Part shown: positions 59,744 to 64,000 of the stretch, in pieces
Numbering within the stretch: position 1 is the first letter of the stretch
Layout: each line of letters begins with the position of its first letter
DNA from: Methanocorpusculum vombati
Lineage (GTDB): Archaea > Halobacteriota > Methanomicrobia > Methanomicrobiales > Methanocorpusculaceae
Reading direction: 5' to 3'
Assembly: GCF_026891935.1 (NCBI RefSeq)
Contig: NZ_JAPTGC010000006.1
Span: forward strand, 88,432-152,431
DNA: 64,000 nucleotides
Program-made: the position numbers and the translations under genes
The notes under the pieces: model-generated
The model's database searches: none
The model's input: the letters and a program-made list of their open reading frames with translations, nothing else
Told to the model about the DNA's origin: nothing

Positions 59744-59871
59744 CGGGCTTTCAGTACTTTCGTTCCGGCACCGCGCGCCTTAAAGAGAATACGGTGTCCG
59801 CAGTAGGGACAGCGGACATTTGCATCAATCTCAACTGTTTGTTTACAGCGGGCGCACTTGTAACTGACCAT
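59740..59871 (-). CDS. rpoP: RNA polymerase subunit P (Rpb12 homologue)
   Basis: This 43-residue gene is short and easy to miss. It starts at 59871 with [16 protein letters not shown] and holds a zinc ribbon: C6, C9, C21 and C24 in CARC...[14 protein letters not shown], ending KVLKAR. That is the archaeal Rpb12/RpoP signature and length. It begins four bases after the eL43 stop, and its TGA overlaps the Brix ATG. Confidence 0.95.
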   Translation of the reverse strand: MVSYKCARCKQTVEIDANVRCPYCGHRILFKARGAGTKVLKAR

Positions 59872-59875
59872 TCGG

Positions 59876-60160
59876 TTATACTCCTTTGGTCTCGATAGAG
59901 CGGAGAACGACCTTTAAGGCAGGAGTCTGCGGGACATATGCACCACCGGCATACTTGTATCCGCATTTCTTGCACTCCCAGATGCCGGTTCCGACGCGCT
60001 TGACTGCAACGGTGTCGCACATCGGACACAGGTGCTTTGCACGGGAAATCTTCTCACTCTCATTTACCATCTTACGGTTGAAACGACCATATCTCGGACC
60101 AAAACGTCCGGCACTGCCGGTAACGCGTCCCTTTGCTACGTGCTTGCTCTTGGATGCCAT
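59876..60160 (-). CDS. rpl37ae: Large ribosomal subunit protein eL43 (L37Ae)
   Basis: The 94-residue protein has a basic N-terminus ([32 protein letters not shown]) and the zinc ribbon [22 protein letters not shown]. Standard length for eL43. It follows SBDS directly with 50 bases between; in many archaea the exosome genes lie in that gap. Confidence 0.97.
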   Translation of the reverse strand: MASKSKHVAKGRVTGSAGRFGPRYGRFNRKMVNESEKISRAKHLCPMCDTVAVKRVGTGIWECKKCGYKYAGGAYVPQTPALKVVLRSIETKGV

Positions 60161-60210
60161 AGTTATTCCTCAGAAATATCTACTATTATTGGTTCTCAGA
60201 TGTTTTAATC

Positions 60211-60915
60211 TTATTCTAAAATCTTGATCTGGGCGTCGCCCTTTGCCGCATGGTTTGCCAGGCTGAAAAACTCTTCCTGCATTCCTGCGGGGATTCTGAC
60301 GACGCAAATCCACGATCCGTCATTCTGCCATTCGTTCTTTTCCATTGTGACATATGCTGCGCCGGAAACCGCGCCGAATGCCCGGGCCGCGAAGTCCATC
60401 GGGAACCGGACTGCAATTTTGCGCTCTTCAAACCGGATCGGAAGGATCGGCCGCAGGGCTTTTACGGTTTCCTTTACGAGTTCGTCCACTGATTTAAACG
60501 GGTCAAAGTTGATGCGGACTTCTTCGAGCGCAAGTTCGATACGGGTTGCCGGATGCGGCAGCCCGGTCTGCGGGTTTACCGCGTTGCGTGCGATGAAGGT
60601 GATGACGCGGCGGCGTTTTTCTTCCATGAGGCGGCGGCGCTGTTCGGTCGTTAAGTGGATTTCCCCTTTGAGGATGATCTGTTTTGCAATCTCTTCAAAG
60701 ACGGTGGTCTTGAATACCTTTTCCAGGTCCTCTTCGGGCGATTTGTCGCCGTGCGAGGCGTTTTCATACACGTAGAGTGCGGCGACTGCGTCTTCAATTG
60801 CAATACTTTCGTCGCCGTGGCGCATCTTGTCAGCGAGTTCCGGGTCCACCAGAATTTCGAACCGGAGACCGTGTGTTTCCAGCCGGGCCGTTACTGCATC
60901 ATCAAGCGAGATCAT
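60211..60915 (-). CDS. sdo1: SBDS ribosome maturation protein
   Basis: SBDS helps to mature the 50S subunit by removing aIF6. The 234-residue protein has the three SBDS domains: N-terminal FYSH-like fold (RLETHGLRFEILVDPELA, AVAALYVYENASHGDKS, FEEIAKQIILKGEIHLTTEQRR), a helical middle, and a ferredoxin-like C-domain ending in DAQIKILE. It follows psmA by nine bases. Confidence 0.95.
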   Translation of the reverse strand: MISLDDAVTARLETHGLRFEILVDPELADKMRHGDESIAIEDAVAALYVYENASHGDKSPEEDLEKVFKTTVFEEIAKQIILKGEIHLTTEQRRRLMEEKRRRVITFIARNAVNPQTGLPHPATRIELALEEVRINFDPFKSVDELVKETVKALRPILPIRFEERKIAVRFPMDFAARAFGAVSGAAYVTMEKNEWQNDGSWICVVRIPAGMQEEFFSLANHAAKGDAQIKILE

Positions 60916-60924
60916 CTGTTTTCC

Positions 60925-61752
60925 TCACGCGTCCGTTTTTTTGTCTTCGGTATGTGCTTTGGAAAACTTTGCGACCGCGGTCTTTACCTCTTCGGCATTG
61001 AGTTTCCGGAAGGGAAGAACGGCGGTTTCGGAGCCGACCGGTGCTTCGACTTTCTTGGACGTCCGTTTCTTTGCGGAGTACGCGCCGGCAATGCCGATCT
61101 CAACGGTGTTTACATCGAATTTGCCTTCGGTTGCGGTGTGCAGGGCTTTCAGACCGAGATCGATTGCTTCTTCGGCGGTCATGTTCTCTTTGTATTCGGA
61201 TTCAAAGAGTTTCATTACTGCGGGTCTGCCGATGCCGATGCCGGTTGCGGTGTATTCAAGGAGCGTGCCCGACGGGTCTGTTTCAAAGAGCCGGTAACGG
61301 GTTTCGCCGCCTTCGTTGTCTACCCCTGCAATCAGCAGGGCGGTGCCGTACGGGCGTGCACCGCCGAAGAGGGTGTATGTCTGCATGTGGTCGCAGAGTT
61401 TTTTGGCAAGGGTTTCTACATCGATCGGTTCGCCGTAGCTGACACGGTTGATCTGTGCTTCAATTCTTGCACGGTCGACCAGGGCACGGGCGTCTCCGAC
61501 GAGGCCGGAGGAGGCGACGCCGATGTGTTCGTCGATCATGAAGATCTTTTCAATGGATGAGGGTTCCAGAAGGCGGGAGCTGACGCGTTTGTCAACGAGG
61601 AGAACAACGCCGGTTTTGCATTTGATGCCAACGGCGGTTGTTCCGCGCTTTACTGCCTCGCGGGCATATTCAACCTGATATAAGCGCCCGTCGGGAGAGA
61701 ACATCGTAATGGCACGATCATAGCCTCCCATCTGATATTGTTGTGGCTGCAT
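60925..61752 (-). CDS. psmA: Proteasome subunit alpha
   Basis: The alpha subunit forms the outer rings of the 20S proteasome. The 275-residue chain begins with the gate-forming N-terminus ([18 protein letters not shown]) and [13 protein letters not shown], has [11 protein letters not shown] and [13 protein letters not shown], and keeps an unusual Lys/Ala/Thr-rich C-terminal extension of about 35 residues (from about 240). Standard alpha subunits are near 240-250. It begins two bases after the rnp2 stop. Confidence 0.97.
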   Translation of the reverse strand: MQPQQYQMGGYDRAITMFSPDGRLYQVEYAREAVKRGTTAVGIKCKTGVVLLVDKRVSSRLLEPSSIEKIFMIDEHIGVASSGLVGDARALVDRARIEAQINRVSYGEPIDVETLAKKLCDHMQTYTLFGGARPYGTALLIAGVDNEGGETRYRLFETDPSGTLLEYTATGIGIGRPAVMKLFESEYKENMTAEEAIDLGLKALHTATEGKFDVNTVEIGIAGAYSAKKRTSKKVEAPVGSETAVLPFRKLNAEEVKTAVAKFSKAHTEDKKTDA

Positions 61753-61754
61753 GG

Positions 61755-62204
61755 TTACTCCTTATGTATATCATCTCGTGTGAGATATTGTTGCGTATTA
61801 TTACCTTTGAGACTATCAACTTTTTTGCCGGAGCAGCGATAGCCCGGCAGGCTGTCATTGTCCCAGGTGGTACTTTTGATATGATTTTTGACGCCGTGTA
61901 CTGTTCCGGATACGGCAATCGTCCGGAACACTGCGGCATATCCGCAGAGTTTGGTGATGACGGCAGCGCAGGCGGTTGTCTGTTGTTCCCATCCTCTGCG
62001 GCACCGGATAACGGCGTGTTCGCCGTCGGACCAGATGACTGCGATGTGCATCTGGGCTGAGCCTGCGTCGCCGAAGAGTTCTGCTGCTGCGTCCCGGACT
62101 GCATGGTAGATTTCTTTTTGCGGCGGCATTGCGGGGAATTCGCCGGTGATTTTTACCAGAAGGTACCGGCGGTTTTCCCGGAGGGTCGGGGGGAGCGGTC
62201 TCAT
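61755..62204 (-). CDS. rnp2: RNase P protein component 2 (Pop5/Rpp14)
   Basis: The protein forms a complex with Rnp3 on RNase P RNA to trim tRNA 5' ends. The 149-residue chain has the usual start ([15 protein letters not shown]), an alpha/beta core with [17 protein letters not shown], the RCRRGWEQ segment and a tail of unusual length. Overlaps rnp3 by four bases. No RNase P RNA gene is recognisable here. Confidence 0.9.
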   Translation of the reverse strand: MRPLPPTLRENRRYLLVKITGEFPAMPPQKEIYHAVRDAAAELFGDAGSAQMHIAVIWSDGEHAVIRCRRGWEQQTTACAAVITKLCGYAAVFRTIAVSGTVHGVKNHIKSTTWDNDSLPGYRCSGKKVDSLKGNNTQQYLTRDDIHKE

Positions 62205-62854
62205 GCTTCCTCCTTTTCTACAACCGTTACCAGCTGCGGCGGGGAGAGAACGGCGTCAAGGCTGTTCAGTGCGGTATAGACTTCCGGCCGTGTCATGCCG
62301 AACAGGGAGCAGAGTGCGAGGGTTTCGGCGATGTTTCTGAGGCCGAAGATGGTGTCTGCTCCGCTTGCAATGACGAGCGGGAAGTGATACTTCCGCTGCA
62401 GGAAGAGGATTTCTGCATATCGGGAGAGGGCGGTTCTCCGGCTTTTCGGGTTGATGATGCGGGAGAGATCCAGGACGATGCCGGTGTGATGGTCTGCCGC
62501 CATTTTTGCGATGATGTGATCGAATCCTCCTTTGGGGAGGTCGGTGATGCCGGTTAAGAGATGCACACCTTTGGTGGTTATTGCTGTCCGGTTGAAGCTG
62601 TTTTCTCCGGCACTGACCAGGATCACGGAGTCGGCGGGGCTTTTTCTGACTGCGTCAAGGAATTGTCTGCCGTTTTGTCTGCTGCCGATGATTTTTCCGC
62701 GGAGAACGGTTACTCCTGCGTAGGATGCGGGGATGTCCGGGGCGCTGCCGCAGAGAACTACACGGGAAATTCCGCAGGATTTTGCGGTGAGCAGTATGCG
62801 GCGCGGTGTTGCGGGTCCGTCCTGATTTGCAAATATGCAGGCGTCGGTAATCAT
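62201..62854 (-). CDS. rnp3: RNase P protein component 3 (Rpp30)
   Basis: The 217-residue TIM-barrel protein starts MITDACIFANQDGPATPRRILLTAKSCG and shows the strands of Rpp30: VVLCGSAP, VTVLRGKIIG, VILVSAGENSFNRTAI, DHIIAKMAADHHTGIVLDL, FPLVIASGADTIFGLRN. It lies 19 bases after the eL15 stop. The ORF before 62854 overlaps the ribosomal gene and is not part of it. Confidence 0.92.
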   Translation of the reverse strand: MITDACIFANQDGPATPRRILLTAKSCGISRVVLCGSAPDIPASYAGVTVLRGKIIGSRQNGRQFLDAVRKSPADSVILVSAGENSFNRTAITTKGVHLLTGITDLPKGGFDHIIAKMAADHHTGIVLDLSRIINPKSRRTALSRYAEILFLQRKYHFPLVIASGADTIFGLRNIAETLALCSLFGMTRPEVYTALNSLDAVLSPPQLVTVVEKEEA

Positions 62855-62873
62855 AAGAAAAAAGAATACAGGG

Positions 62874-63458
62874 TTATTTGCCCTGGTTCTTGTGGGAGCG
62901 GATGCTCGGACGGCACTTTTCGGTACCGGTTCCGCGGTTGTGGAGTCCGCGTCCTTTTCTTCCTGCGGAAGATTTTCCACGGTAGACCCGTCCACGGGTG
63001 GTTGCAATCCAGGCAAGGTTCTTGTCGGCAAGAACTGCGGGGCTGCTGCGGTCTACGAGGATTACTTCGAAGTATTTGCACTTTCCGTCCTGTCCAACCC
63101 AGTAGGAGTTTAAGACTTCCATGTTCGGGTAGCGGTCCTGTGCGCGTTCTTCTGCGATGGTCTGCAGGTTCTTTCCGGGGGTTGCTTTGCGCATTCCCAT
63201 ACGGTTGGTTCTGCGTCCGCGGATGTACCGTGATTTTCTGCGGCCACCGCGGCGGATGGATGCACGAACGACGATGATGCCCTGCTTGGCTTTGTAGCCG
63301 AGTGCGTGGGCGCGGTCGATACGGGTCGGGCGCTCGATACGGACGACGGCACCCTGACGGCGCCATACCTGCATTCTCTCCCAGAGGAGTTTCTTTACAC
63401 CGGAGTCTGCGGGTTTTTTCCACGCATCCCGAACGTATCCATACATTGATTTGGACAT
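62874..63458 (-). CDS. rpl15e: Large ribosomal subunit protein eL15
   Basis: The 194-residue basic protein ([21 protein letters not shown], [27 protein letters not shown] core, [59 protein letters not shown]) is a textbook eL15. I start at 63458, with GAGGTGA seven to eight bases before. It is the first gene of the minus-strand superoperon. Confidence 0.96.
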   Translation of the reverse strand: MSKSMYGYVRDAWKKPADSGVKKLLWERMQVWRRQGAVVRIERPTRIDRAHALGYKAKQGIIVVRASIRRGGRRKSRYIRGRRTNRMGMRKATPGKNLQTIAEERAQDRYPNMEVLNSYWVGQDGKCKYFEVILVDRSSPAVLADKNLAWIATTRGRVYRGKSSAGRKGRGLHNRGTGTEKCRPSIRSHKNQGK

Positions 63459-63537
63459 TTTTTCATTCACCTCAGGTTCAGCAGTTTTTGTTTCAGGGTT
63501 GCCCCAAGAAACGGTCTGCCACATTCCTGTGATATAC

Positions 63538-63564
63538 AGCTGCCCTTTACGGGACAGCTATAAA
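63538..63564 (-). promoter_or_regulatory. Superoperon promoter with inverted repeat
   Basis: On the minus strand a TATA box TTTATAGC (about 63557-63564) lies just before AGCTG-T-CCC (63559-63551), loop GTAAA, GGGCAGCT (63545-63538), an 8-bp inverted repeat with one bulged base. The eL15 ATG is at 63458, so there would be a leader of about 75 bases. Confidence 0.45.
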
Positions 63565-64000
63565 CTCTCTATTATTGGATGTATGAGGTATAAAATAGTG
63601 TGGGAGAATGGGGCGGGATTTGCTCCAAAAGTCTGAAATAAAAAAAACTCTGACTTTGGTTTTTCTTGGGTAACCACGGAACACACTGAATAGAAGGAGT
63701 TCCACCAAAAATGTGATGTGAAGAAAGTACTTTGTAGTTTTTCTGGACGGTGTAGATGAGTTAGTGGTGAGTGGGCAGAATGGGAAAAGAAAACGCAGAT
63801 AACGCAGATGCGCCTAACGGCGCTGCTTCGCTCATCGCATTTGCTCTTCGTCGCTCGCCATCCCGTCCGAGCGGACGGGTGGCGTTGCTATCGCAAGCGC
63901 GACGGCAAATGCTCGCGAAGCTCCCACTCATCCCTTATCCTGCACCAGCTTCGCGAGCATTTTTAGCTGCGTTTGCGACAGCAACGAGCAACCGCCCGGC
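63565..64000. repeat. Intergenic repeat and hairpin array, copy 2 of the dispersed element
   Basis: No gene is visible. Bases 63654-63692 match the element at 9319-9356. AACGCAGAT is repeated directly at 63792-63800 and 63801-63809. A GCGCC...GGCGC hairpin follows at about 63810-63823. CCCGTCCG/CGGACGGG forms an 18-base hairpin at 63863-63880. AAATGCTCGCGAAGCT (63907-63922) is mirrored exactly at 63947-63962 with a 24-base loop. The array runs off the window end. Confidence 0.55.

Noticed and set aside
60160..60211. Remnant of exosome genes between SBDS and eL43
   Set aside because: Only 50 bases separate the genes, and no fragment of Rrp4, Rrp41 or Rrp42 could be seen.
60655..61560. 301-codon plus-strand frame
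   Set aside because: Antisense to SBDS and psmA, which are certain. Phe/Cys/Gly-rich shadow.

Overview
The window comes from a methanogenic euryarchaeon, most likely of the Methanomicrobiales and perhaps close to Methanocorpusculum. That placement is inferred from gene content, not from a database search. The evidence is archaeal-only information-processing genes (PolB, Alba, RpoP, eL15, eL43, SBDS, RNase P proteins, proteasome alpha, Pelota, ABCE1, Brix, Pcc1, NAC), TATA boxes about 27 bp before start codons of leaderless type, an intron-containing tRNA-Tyr, InlB-repeat and Thr/Pro-rich surface proteins, and a homologue resembling methanogenesis marker protein 11. There is no rRNA, CRISPR array, insertion sequence or complete prophage.

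Layout. 1-783 is the end of a cell-surface protein, followed by a 0.9 kb gene-poor stretch. 1.7-9.1 kb holds one-carbon and pterin genes (glyA, a dihydropteroate-synthase relative), RNA end-processing genes (thpR, cca), small enzymes, an RNase HI-TrmO fusion and an Mrp/NBP35 Fe-S carrier. 9.1-12.2 kb holds an intergenic repeat, peroxiredoxin, TspO, Sua5, an ACT protein and tRNA-Gly(CCC). 12.5-15.3 kb is a large secreted Thr/Pro-rich surface protein. 15.3-20.9 kb is dcd, mdh-polB and glnA. 21-28.8 kb is a DEAD-box helicase, a DUF362 ferredoxin, DUF92, an ACT-homoserine dehydrogenase-HTH operon and an FKBP lipoprotein. 28.8-33.9 kb is a small membrane protein, a coiled-coil/SPFH pair, an ArsB-type transporter, Alba and asd. 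33.9-40.3 kb is an AddAB-like helicase-nuclease pair. 40.4-46.3 kb is moaC, the NAD(P)HX repair enzyme, a DHH phosphoesterase, a PUA protein, NAC and TrmI.

46.5-52.1 kb is the most striking block. pelota and rqcH lie on the minus strand. Divergent from them is a protein that joins an ABCE1-like two-cluster ferredoxin domain to an EMC6-like membrane domain, followed by ABCE1 itself. Together these look like a ribosome rescue, recycling and nascent-chain island with a membrane-bound member. After it come RNase Z with a translationally coupled 90-residue membrane ORF and a decayed inverted copy of part of that ORF, then several small conserved archaeal genes, an aldehyde dehydrogenase, and a tRNA-Tyr/Asp/Asp cluster.

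58.7-63.5 kb is the conserved archaeal translation/proteasome superoperon (eL15, Rnp3, Rnp2, PsmA, SBDS, eL43, RpoP, Brix, Pcc1, prefoldin beta). The exosome genes normally found between SBDS and eL43 are absent. The last 500 bases are a hairpin-rich intergenic repeat.

A recurring regulatory theme is a short perfect inverted repeat between the TATA box and the start codon. It is seen at glyA, DUF92, FKBP, UPF0147, the 163-residue membrane protein and the rqcH/FeS-EMC6 divergent region. The repeats differ in sequence, so several regulators are implied.
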